NCBI GenBank assembly: GCA_036311285.1
Contig: JAXJQF010000081.1
Span: 11,011-75,010 of the forward strand
DNA length: 64,000 nt
From: JAXJQF01 sp036311285
Lineage (GTDB): Bacteria; Pseudomonadota; Gammaproteobacteria; Enterobacterales; Succinivibrionaceae
Direction: 5' to 3'
The position numbers were made by a program, and so were the translations under genes. Positions 57,162-64,000 of this stretch are shown here, in pieces. The first letter of the stretch is position 1. Each line of letters starts with the position of its first letter. Below the pieces are notes generated by a model, which ran no database searches, was not told the DNA's origin, and was given only the letters and a program-made list of their open reading frames with translations.

Positions 57162-58223
57162 TTATTCGATAATTTCTTTCTTTTCAACGCCTGTAAAAAT
57201 AACTTCTACACGTCTATCTGGAGCTAAACAGTCATTTAACTTCTTCTTGTTCTTGATGTTGTCACATGCATTACCAACTACAGACTGAGTTTCACCATAG
57301 CCTTTAGCTTGAATTGTATTTGGTTCTACACCTTGAGCAACAAATTCTTCTACAACAGCTCTTGCTCTCTTCTTAGATAAATCCATATTATACTTTTCAG
57401 AACCTGTACGATCTGTATGACCAGCAACTTCTATTTGAACATCTTCTAAGTTATTCTTCTTTATTTCACTAATAGCTTCAGTAACACTGCTCTTACCTTC
57501 TGCTGATAATTTTGCAGAATTTGTTTTAAATAAAGCCTTAGCATTTAAAGTAATATTATTTTTAACAATCTTCTTTTGCTTAACAACTTCTTTTACTGGT
57601 TCTGGTGCCACTTCTTTTACTGGTTCAGCAACTGGAGCATTACCACCAAACTTATATTCTAAACCTAAGCTTACCATTGATAAGTCTGGAGCATAACCAA
57701 AATCTTCTTTCTTCATGATCTTATGAGACCAAATATATTCTAATCTTAATTGAATATCTTCAAATGACAATCTTGAACCAATACCTAATAATGGTGAAAC
57801 TTGAGATGCTGTTTTATCAAATACGTTATCGTTAACATTTGAATATAAACCACCAAACTTTAAGAAAACATCTGAACCTGAAGAAGATAAAGGAACAGCT
57901 ACTAAAGCCGCTAATTCTGCACCATGAACCTTAGTTTTACCTAAATTCTTGCCATCAAAATTGCCTTTATATGCAAATTCACCAAAATAATCGTAGCCTA
58001 ATTCTAAACCAAAGAAATCAGAGAAGTTATAACCAACATACGCACCGTACGCAAAATCTGTATGTTCATCAATTTTAACTCCGTAAGCATTTCTGCCACT
58101 ATGGTCTTCTAAATGTCCAGCACCAAATTTTGCACCAACATATGATGTACCAGCTTCTTGAGCAGCACATACTGAACCAAATAAAGCTGTTGATATAACT
58201 AATGATGATAAAATTTTCTTCAT
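57162..58223 (-). CDS. ompA: OmpA family outer membrane protein
   Basis: Outer-membrane beta-barrel with a periplasmic peptidoglycan-binding domain. Signal peptide to about residue 21 (ends VCAAQ), eight-strand barrel to about 192, a Pro/Glu/Val hinge (PVAEPVKEVAPEPVKEV), then the OmpA domain with VAGHTDRTGSEKYNMDLSKKRA. The two Cys near the end (ACDNI, DCLAPDRRVEV) match the family. 353 residues. Only one ompA-like gene is in the window. Confidence 0.94.
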   Translation of the reverse strand: MKKILSSLVISTALFGSVCAAQEAGTSYVGAKFGAGHLEDHSGRNAYGVKIDEHTDFAYGAYVGYNFSDFFGLELGYDYFGEFAYKGNFDGKNLGKTKVHGAELAALVAVPLSSSGSDVFLKFGGLYSNVNDNVFDKTASQVSPLLGIGSRLSFEDIQLRLEYIWSHKIMKKEDFGYAPDLSMVSLGLEYKFGGNAPVAEPVKEVAPEPVKEVVKQKKIVKNNITLNAKALFKTNSAKLSAEGKSSVTEAISEIKKNNLEDVQIEVAGHTDRTGSEKYNMDLSKKRARAVVEEFVAQGVEPNTIQAKGYGETQSVVGNACDNIKNKKKLNDCLAPDRRVEVIFTGVEKKEIIE

Positions 58224-58624
58224 AATCTTAATCCCACACTTAATATATTGTAAAGAAGTTAGATAATTTTTTAATTTGTCATTATTTTAAACATGTGAAT
58301 TGTATGATTTTATTAGACATAAATCAATATTTTTGAACAGAAAATACTCAAATCCCCCGGTTAACACCTTTTTTTAGTATTTACCTTATAATTTTACTCA
58401 TTCTCTAATAACATAATTTATAAATTTAGATATTGAGCACCCAAACAAAAAGCACAAACATCTGTTATTGCTACATTGACTTGACATATGCTATAGTTAA
58501 AACATTGTAAAATTTACAAAATCAAACTATTAAAAAACAATATATTCTAAAAACATCCACAAAAAGTTATCACTTCCTCCCTTATGGCTAAACGTTTTTT
58601 AACCTCAACTGTATAAAAAAGTAG
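58224..58624. other. Gap between acrR and ompA
   Basis: AT-rich 401-base gap, both flanking genes leftward. It carries the ompA promoter (marked separately). The rest shows no credible open frame; a TTGACTTGACA at about 58476 on the + strand has no properly spaced -10 and no gene to serve. Confidence 0.55.
58299..58327 (-). promoter_or_regulatory. Sigma-70 promoter of ompA
   Basis: On the - strand, TTGATT and TACAAT are separated by exactly 17 bases. The -10 is about 75 bases before the ompA ATG, giving a 5' leader of some 70 bases. Confidence 0.65.
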
Positions 58625-59248
58625 TTAATTAATTTCTTTTGTCATTGTTTTAACTATTGTAATAAAACTTTCAGCTATAAAAACATGATTATCAATTATG
58701 TTATTATTTTTACCTGTTAGTACCCCCCATATACATCCATCAATTAAGGATACTAACAAGTAACGTAATGATTCTACATTTTGAACATTCTGACTAGGCA
58801 CAATGTGTTCAACAATTAGTTGAAGATTTTTCTCGTACTCTTGTGCTAAATCTACAACTAATTGTCTTATCCTTTTATTGACATTCTTTCCCCATCTTAA
58901 ATGGAAAATAATTTTCATAATATCTTGATTTTCTTTTACTCTGATAAAATTACTCAACTCTTGAAAAAGATGAGAAATTAAAACTTCTGCAACTTCATCA
59001 TTAGTTGATATTTCACTTACTATACTATATATACTTAGCTTGCTAGATGTAGTTTCTTTAAATATGTTAATAAACAAGTCATCCTTATTTTTATAATACC
59101 AATATATAGCACCTCTAGTTACTCCTGCTTTTTGAGCTATTAGACTTAAATTAGTTTTTTCGTATCCCATAACACAAAACAAGCGTTTCGCTACTTTCTT
59201 TATTCTTTCTTTAGTTAATAAAGCTTCATCATAAGTTTTTTTAGCCAT
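58625..59248 (-). CDS. acrR: TetR-family repressor of the efflux operon (AcrR-like)
   Basis: The N-terminal helix-turn-helix reads LIAQKAGVTRGAIYWYYKNKDDLF (key part: GVTRGAIYWYYKNKDDL), nearly that of E. coli AcrR. The C-terminal ligand domain is variable. 207 residues. It is divergent from acrAB over 167 bases, the classic place for an autoregulated local repressor. Ligands cannot be inferred. Confidence 0.9.
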   Translation of the reverse strand: MAKKTYDEALLTKERIKKVAKRLFCVMGYEKTNLSLIAQKAGVTRGAIYWYYKNKDDLFINIFKETTSSKLSIYSIVSEISTNDEVAEVLISHLFQELSNFIRVKENQDIMKIIFHLRWGKNVNKRIRQLVVDLAQEYEKNLQLIVEHIVPSQNVQNVESLRYLLVSLIDGCIWGVLTGKNNNIIDNHVFIAESFITIVKTMTKEIN

Positions 59249-59312
59249 AATATACCTACACTGTTGAATGTTAAAAACATACTATCATAATAAATTCTAT
59301 AAGATTATTATT

Positions 59313-59337
59313 TACATTTATAATTAACAATCATGTA
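59313..59337. promoter_or_regulatory. Possible AcrR operator
   Basis: TACAT and ATGTA half-sites face each other within 25 bases, similar in kind to the E. coli acrR operator (TACATACAT...ATGTATGTA, 24 bases). It lies in the acrR-acrA gap, 18 bases before the acrA -35. The region is AT-rich, so chance is possible. Confidence 0.35.
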
Positions 59338-59354
59338 TGTATAATTATTTTTTT

Positions 59355-59383
59355 TTGAATGTTATGCTATATAATTATATAAT
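59355..59383 (+). promoter_or_regulatory. Sigma-70 promoter of acrAB
   Basis: TTGAAT and a perfect TATAAT are spaced by 17 bases, with the -10 about 33 bases before the acrA start. Confidence 0.75.
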
Positions 59384-59415
59384 TGTAATCATTTTTTTTA
59401 TTTTGGAGTTATTAA

Positions 59416-60570
59416 ATGTTTTATTCAGAAAAAATGCAAAAAATAAGCATTTTGATCGTAACTGTAATTTCTTCTCTGATGCTCTCATCATGTAAGGAAG
59501 ATAAAAACCAAATAATAATGCCTCCTACTTCTGTAGATTATGTGCTTGCCGAAAAGAAAGATGTTCCCGTTTACTCTGAATTAATAGGCAGAACAGTCTC
59601 TGTAAAAACAGCAGAAGTTAGACCGCAGGTTTCAGGTGTAATCTTAAAAAGATTATTTGTCGAAGGCTCACAAGTTCAAGCTGGTCAACAATTATATCAA
59701 ATAGATCCTGCAATCTATGATGCTAATTTAGCTAGTGCTAAAGCTGAATTAGCAAAAGCTGAAGCAAACTTATATAACGCAAAATTAAAATATGAACGTT
59801 ATCAACAACTAATTAAAAGTCACTCTATCAGCCAACAAGAATTAGATGACTCACACGCAAATTATCTTGCTGCCCAAGCTTCAAAATTAGCAGCTCAAGC
59901 TGCAGTTAAAACTGCACAAATCAACTTAAATTACACTAAGGTTTACGCTCCAATTTCGGGTATTATCGGTAAATCTAATGTAACAGAAGGGGCCCTAGTT
60001 ACTAATGGTCAAATGAATGAATTAGCAACAATTCATCAAATAGACCCAATGAACGCAGATCTTGGACAATCTGTAAGCGAATACCTATCGTACCAAAAGA
60101 CGCCAAAGGAAAATATTAAAAATCTTAATGAAGTAACTTTATTCTTAGAAAATAACATTGAATATGAAAATAAAGGAAAGTTAAGTTTCTCTGAAGTTAC
60201 TGTAGATGAAACAACTGGTATGGTTAACGTTCGTGTTTCTGTTCCAAATCCTAACAACATTTTACTTCCAGGAATGTTCGTAAAAGCAAAAATTTTACAA
60301 GGACAAAAAAAAGATAGCATCCTTATTCCTCAAATTGCTGTTATGAGACAAACTAACGGTACCTCTATTGTATACACAGTAACTGATAAAAACTGTCCTC
60401 CAAATGTAAAAGAATGTGTAGGTATGAAAGTTATCGATATCGTAGGAGAAGATGGAGATAAGTACATAATCCAATCAGAAATAAAAGAAGGTGACAAAAT
60501 TATTACATCTAACCTTCAAAAAACTGGACCTGGTGCTCCTATAACTCCTATTCCACCAACTAAGAATTAA
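59416..60570 (+). CDS. acrA: RND efflux periplasmic adaptor subunit AcrA
   Basis: Membrane-fusion lipoprotein that links the inner-membrane pump to an outer-membrane channel. The signal ends in a lipobox LSSC (Cys27). Barrel-sandwich and coiled-coil parts are clear: VSGVILKRLFVEGSQVQAGQ, alternating Ala/Lys/Glu hairpin (about 105-155), then VYAPISGIIGKS. 384 residues. A TTTTGGAG site precedes the ATG. It lies 11 bases before acrB. No tolC homologue is in the window. Confidence 0.95.
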   Translation: MFYSEKMQKISILIVTVISSLMLSSCKEDKNQIIMPPTSVDYVLAEKKDVPVYSELIGRTVSVKTAEVRPQVSGVILKRLFVEGSQVQAGQQLYQIDPAIYDANLASAKAELAKAEANLYNAKLKYERYQQLIKSHSISQQELDDSHANYLAAQASKLAAQAAVKTAQINLNYTKVYAPISGIIGKSNVTEGALVTNGQMNELATIHQIDPMNADLGQSVSEYLSYQKTPKENIKNLNEVTLFLENNIEYENKGKLSFSEVTVDETTGMVNVRVSVPNPNNILLPGMFVKAKILQGQKKDSILIPQIAVMRQTNGTSIVYTVTDKNCPPNVKECVGMKVIDIVGEDGDKYIIQSEIKEGDKIITSNLQKTGPGAPITPIPPTKN

Positions 60571-60581
60571 AAGAGGAAAAT

Positions 60582-63500
60582 ATGGCTCACTTCTTCATAG
60601 ATAGACCCATATTTGCGTGGGTTATCGCTATTGTTATAATGCTAGGAGGTTTACTAGCATTAAACACATTACCTGTTTCTCAATATCCTACAATTGCTCC
60701 TCCGTCTGTTTCTATAAGAGCAGAATATCCAGGTGCGAATGCAACAACTGTAGAAGATACTGTTACAAAAGTTATAGAACAAAACATGATTGGTCTTGAT
60801 GGCTATATGTATATGACCTCAACCTCAAATTCATATGGTCAATCAGAAATCAGTATTACTTTTGAACCTGGTACAAACCCTGATATTGCACAAGTTCAAG
60901 TTCAAAACAAATTACAACAATGTCAATCACAATTACCTCAAGTTGTTCAAACAAGCGGTATCGACGTAAAAAAGAGTACAAACAGCTTCTTAATGGTGGT
61001 AGGTTTAATTTCTGATGATCCAAACACGAAGCAAATAGACTTATCAGACTTTGCTAACTCTACTATGAAAGAACCTATTAGTAGAATAGAAGGTGTTGGA
61101 GACATTACTGTATTCGGTTCTGAATATTCCATGAGAGTATGGATTGATCCTGATAAAATTAATAACGTTAACATATCTGTTGGCGAAATATTAAATGCTA
61201 TCAAAACACAAAATGCCCAAATAACTTATGGTTCGATTGGTTCAGAGCCTGTAAGAACTGGTCAAATGTACTCTTACACAATTTCAGGCCAATCAAGATT
61301 AACTTCTGTAGAAGAATTTGAAAATATCATTGTGAGAATGAATCAAGATGGTACAAAAGTTCTTCTAAAAGACGTTGCTAAAATTAATTTAGGCAATGAA
61401 AACTATAATTTTAACGCTGAATACAATGGCAAACCAACGGTTGGTATTGCTATAAAATTAGCCTCTGGAGCAAACGCTTTAGGTACTGCCCAACGTGTCG
61501 TAAAAGAAGTTGAAAACTTATCTCAATATTTTCCAAAAAATGTAAGACATGTTTATCCTTTTGATACCACACCGTTTATTAAAGTATCTATAAACGAAGT
61601 TGTACACACATTATACGAAGCAATCATTCTAGTTTTCTTCGTTATGTACATATTCCTTCAAAACTTTAGAGCAACTTTAATCCCTACAATTGCAGTACCT
61701 GTAGTTCTATTAGGTACATTTGGTATCATGTCAATCTTCGGATTCTCTATCAACACATTAACAATGTTTGGCCTTGTACTTGCTATAGGCTTGCTTGTTG
61801 ATGATGCTATCGTTGTTGTAGAAAATGTTGAAAGAATCATGTCTGAAGAAAAACTTTCACCTAAAGAAGCTACTAAAAAGTCCATGAGCCAAATCACTGG
61901 AGCGTTAATTGGTATAGCTTTAGTATTAACAGCTGTATTTATTCCAATGGCATTCTTTGGTGGCTCTACAGGTGTTATTTATAGACAATTCTCTATTACA
62001 ATCGTATCTGCGATGGTTTTATCAGTAATAGTTGCCTTAACTCTTACACCTGCTTTATGTGCTACGATGTTAGAACCAAAAACAAAGAGAGAACGTAGCT
62101 ACAAAGGTGGTTTAGGTTTATTTTTCAGAATTAAAGATAAATTATATGAAACCTTCGAAAGAATTTTCTTACAAAAAATTTTCAACTACTTTAATAAATT
62201 TTTTACATACATTTCAAATACATATGTAAAATTTGTAAGATATGTAGTTAAATCAATTGCTCTATACATCATAATGTATGTAGCTATTTGTATTTCATTA
62301 GGTTTCATGTTCATAAGAATCCCGTCATCTTTCGTTCCAGAAGAAGACCAAGGTGTATTATTTGTTATGGTTCAGCTCCCATCTGGAGCAACATTATCTA
62401 GAACTGAAAATGTTCTTGCAAAAATGAGAGATTACTTCTTAACAAAAGAAGAAAAAAATATTGAATCAGTTATGACTGTAGCAGGGTTCTCTTTTGCAGG
62501 AAGTGGTCAAAACTCTGGTTTAGCTTTTGTTAAACTAAAAGATTGGTCATTAAGAACAGATAAAGAAAACCATGTTAAGCAAATCGTTAATAGAGCATTC
62601 CCTAATTTAATGGCAATAAGAGAAGGCTTAGTTATTCCTTTCAACTTACCAGCTATTCCTGAATTAGGTACAGCCGCTGGCTTCGATTTCTATGTTCAAG
62701 ATCAAATGGCTTTAGGTCATTTAGCGTTAACAGAAGCTAAAAACAAGATTATTGCTGAAACAATGTCTGATAAATATTCAAAGCTTGTAACAAAAGTAAG
62801 AGAAAATAGTATGCCAGACACTCCTATGCTTAATGTTCAGTTAAATTATCAAAAAGCAATGTCTCAGTCATTAAATATCAATGACATAAACACCACTTTA
62901 TCCACAGCTTTTGGTTCTGGATATGTTGATGACTTCATTTACAAAAACAGAATCAAGAAGATTTTTGTGCAAGCCGAAGCTTCTTCAAGAATGACAGAAG
63001 CTGATTTCTATAAGTGGCATGTACGAAATGCTCATGGAAAATTAGTACCATTCTCTTCTTTTGCTTCTTTAAAATGGTCTTTTGGTTCACCTCAATTACA
63101 AAGATTTAATGGTTTACCTGCTATTCAAATCAATGGTGAAGCAACACCAGGCATTTCAACAGGTCAAGCAATGGATGTAATGGAAGAAATAGTTAAGAAC
63201 GTAGAAGGTAACTTCAACATTGCATGGCACGGTGTTTCATTCCAAGAAAAACTTGCAGGAAGTCAAACTGTAGCTTTATACTCTATCTCGTTATTATTCG
63301 TATTCTTATGTTTAGCAGCATTATACGAAAGTTGGAGTATTCCTTTCGCAGTTATGCTTGTTGTTCCTTTAGGTATTATTGGTGCTGTAGGTGCTGCTTA
63401 CTTAACACAAATTATGCCATTCTTATTCCCATGGACACAGCCACTAGAAAACGACGTATACTTCCAAGTAGGTTTATTAACAACTGTTGGGCTTTCAGCT

Positions 63501-63830
63501 AAAAACGCTATATTAATCGTAGAATTTGCTAAGGAATTATACGATAAGGGGGAAAGATTAACAGAAGCTGTTGTAAAAGCTGCTCAAATTCGTTTAAGAC
63601 CTATTCTTATGACATCTTTTGCATTCATACTAGGTGTTTTACCGTTAGCTATTAGTACAGGTGCGGGTGCTGCTGGTCGTAACGAAATTGGTATATGTGT
63701 AATAGGTGGTATGTTATCTGCTACTGTATTAGCTATATTCTTCGTTCCTGTATTCTTCGTATTGGTTATGAGATACTTTACTAAGTACAAACCTAGAGAT
63801 GAAAAAATAAAGTTAAGACAAGAAAGCTAA
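60582..63830 (+). CDS. acrB: RND multidrug efflux pump AcrB (HAE1 family)
   Basis: Proton-driven inner-membrane trimer. Starts MAHFFIDRPIFAWVIAI. The proton relay is visible: the Asp pair in TM4 (GLLVDDAIVVVEN), the Lys in TM10 (GLSAKNAILIVEFAKE) and the Arg in TM11 (GAGAAGRNEIG). Twelve membrane segments and two large periplasmic loops. 1082 residues, slightly longer than E. coli AcrB (1049). Its downstream terminator seems to be cut by the IS at 63869. Confidence 0.97.
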   Translation: MAHFFIDRPIFAWVIAIVIMLGGLLALNTLPVSQYPTIAPPSVSIRAEYPGANATTVEDTVTKVIEQNMIGLDGYMYMTSTSNSYGQSEISITFEPGTNPDIAQVQVQNKLQQCQSQLPQVVQTSGIDVKKSTNSFLMVVGLISDDPNTKQIDLSDFANSTMKEPISRIEGVGDITVFGSEYSMRVWIDPDKINNVNISVGEILNAIKTQNAQITYGSIGSEPVRTGQMYSYTISGQSRLTSVEEFENIIVRMNQDGTKVLLKDVAKINLGNENYNFNAEYNGKPTVGIAIKLASGANALGTAQRVVKEVENLSQYFPKNVRHVYPFDTTPFIKVSINEVVHTLYEAIILVFFVMYIFLQNFRATLIPTIAVPVVLLGTFGIMSIFGFSINTLTMFGLVLAIGLLVDDAIVVVENVERIMSEEKLSPKEATKKSMSQITGALIGIALVLTAVFIPMAFFGGSTGVIYRQFSITIVSAMVLSVIVALTLTPALCATMLEPKTKRERSYKGGLGLFFRIKDKLYETFERIFLQKIFNYFNKFFTYISNTYVKFVRYVVKSIALYIIMYVAICISLGFMFIRIPSSFVPEEDQGVLFVMVQLPSGATLSRTENVLAKMRDYFLTKEEKNIESVMTVAGFSFAGSGQNSGLAFVKLKDWSLRTDKENHVKQIVNRAFPNLMAIREGLVIPFNLPAIPELGTAAGFDFYVQDQMALGHLALTEAKNKIIAETMSDKYSKLVTKVRENSMPDTPMLNVQLNYQKAMSQSLNINDINTTLSTAFGSGYVDDFIYKNRIKKIFVQAEASSRMTEADFYKWHVRNAHGKLVPFSSFASLKWSFGSPQLQRFNGLPAIQINGEATPGISTGQAMDVMEEIVKNVEGNFNIAWHGVSFQEKLAGSQTVALYSISLLFVFLCLAALYESWSIPFAVMLVVPLGIIGAVGAAYLTQIMPFLFPWTQPLENDVYFQVGLLTTVGLSAKNAILIVEFAKELYDKGERLTEAVVKAAQIRLRPILMTSFAFILGVLPLAISTGAGAAGRNEIGICVIGGMLSATVLAIFFVPVFFVLVMRYFTKYKPRDEKIKLRQES

Positions 63831-63870
63831 ATCTAGAATAAAAAACAAAATCCCCACATATTTTAGAGTG

Positions 63871-63901
63871 ACCCCCGAAAGTTGAACAAAACTTCGGGGG
63901 T
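63871..63901 (+). promoter_or_regulatory. Hairpin at the IS end covering the orfA ribosome binding site
   Basis: A 12-bp stem with one bulged A (63871-63883 with 63890-63901) and a 6-base loop. The 3' arm holds the GGGGG that stands eight bases before the orfA ATG. In transcripts that enter from acrB the site would be hidden. Confidence 0.6.
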
Positions 63902-63908
63902 TATATTT

Positions 63909-64000
63909 ATGAAGCTTACGTACGAAGATAAAGTCGAGATGTATCGACTTTGGAAAGAAGATCATTACAGTTCAATAAGACTTGCAACACTATTTAAATG
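63909..64000 (+). CDS. IS3-family transposase OrfA, N-terminal part
   Basis: The first 30 residues, beginning MKLTYEDKVEMYRLWKED, are followed by a frame open to the window end. This is the helix-turn-helix start of IS150-type OrfA proteins, which commonly begin MKLTYEDKVQIYELRK. OrfA is normally followed by OrfB through a -1 frameshift, not visible here. Confidence 0.7.
   Translation, partial: MKLTYEDKVEMYRLWKEDHYSSIRLATLFK

Larger units (their letters stand above)
63869..64000 (+). mobile_element. Left end of an IS3-family (IS150-like) element
   Basis: The element appears to start at TGACCCCCGAAAGTTGAACA, which has the TG start and AAAGTTGAACA pattern typical of IS150-group inverted repeats. 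A transposase orfA frame begins 40 bases in. The right end is beyond the window, so element size, target duplication and orfB cannot be seen. Confidence 0.7.

Noticed and set aside
58476..58513. TTGACTTGACA with nearby TATAGT and TAAAAT on the + strand
   Set aside because: No pair has a proper 16-18 base spacing, and there is no + strand gene downstream before acrR, which is on the other strand.
1..64000. CRISPR arrays, tRNA or rRNA genes, prophage or toxin-antitoxin systems
   Set aside because: I looked for regularly spaced repeats, tRNA-like cloverleaf ends, and phage or defence genes and saw none. Only the IS end and the ftsX-flanked segment suggest mobile DNA.

Overview
The window is an AT-rich chromosome segment (about one third G+C by eye) of a Gram-negative gammaproteobacterium. 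The evidence is the set of conserved gene neighbourhoods: ftsY-ftsE-ftsX-rpoH with divergent rsmD, aroE-tsaC-purE-topA-like zinc finger protein beside def-fmt-rsmB-trkA-trkH, glnA divergent from typA, gmk-rpoZ-spoT, and acrR/acrAB. A full menaquinone set (menA, menF, menD, menH, menB, menC, menE) points to an anaerobic or facultative respiratory life style. YfcZ, DUF3334 and DUF4124 proteins and the trkA-trkH and purE placements fit the Vibrio/Shewanella/Aeromonas part of the class, possibly a low-GC Aeromonadales (Succinivibrionaceae-like) lineage. That placement is inference.

Layout. 1-861: 3' part of rpoN. 942-5742: rpoH, a decayed ftsX 3' copy, a small lipoprotein gene, then ftsX, ftsE and ftsY. 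5826-9272: rsmD and a giant Sel1-repeat protein. 9374-13669: leftward run rsmJ, aroE, tsaC, purE, topA-like zinc finger protein, LysM protein. 14105-19786: rightward def, fmt, rsmB, trkA, trkH. 19769-27388: leftward menA, yfcZ-like gene, mltF, potFGHI and rluA. 27489-36357: menFD and menHBCE on the + strand, interrupted by rnb on the - strand. 36381-45411: prlC, an unknown membrane protein, an aminopeptidase P gene, pssA, recG and yihY. 45500-50876: typA divergent from glnA, then DUF4124, small membrane protein and DUF3334 genes. 50979-57104: engB, gmk, rpoZ, spoT, a hydrolase, an acidic small protein and a G3E GTPase. 57162-63830: ompA and acrR leftward, acrAB rightward. 63869-64000: left end of an IS3-family (IS150-like) element.

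Most of the window is housekeeping: cell division and protein export (FtsEXY), stress sigma factors, translation and ribosome maturation (def, fmt, rsmB, rsmD, rsmJ, tsaC, engB, typA), stringent response (rpoZ, spoT), nitrogen assimilation (glnA), polyamine and potassium uptake, menaquinone synthesis and drug efflux.

No CRISPR array, prophage, tRNA or rRNA gene was seen. The most unusual signals are: the 66-bp duplicated ftsX 3' end that brackets an orphan lipoprotein gene between ftsX and rpoH; rnb sitting inside the men cluster; the prlC terminator lying within the last codons of menE; a strong terminator that separates rpoZ from a TTG-started spoT; a strongly acidic 73-aa protein before a G3E GTPase; and an IS end that appears to have landed in the acrB terminator and carries a hairpin over its own ribosome binding site.
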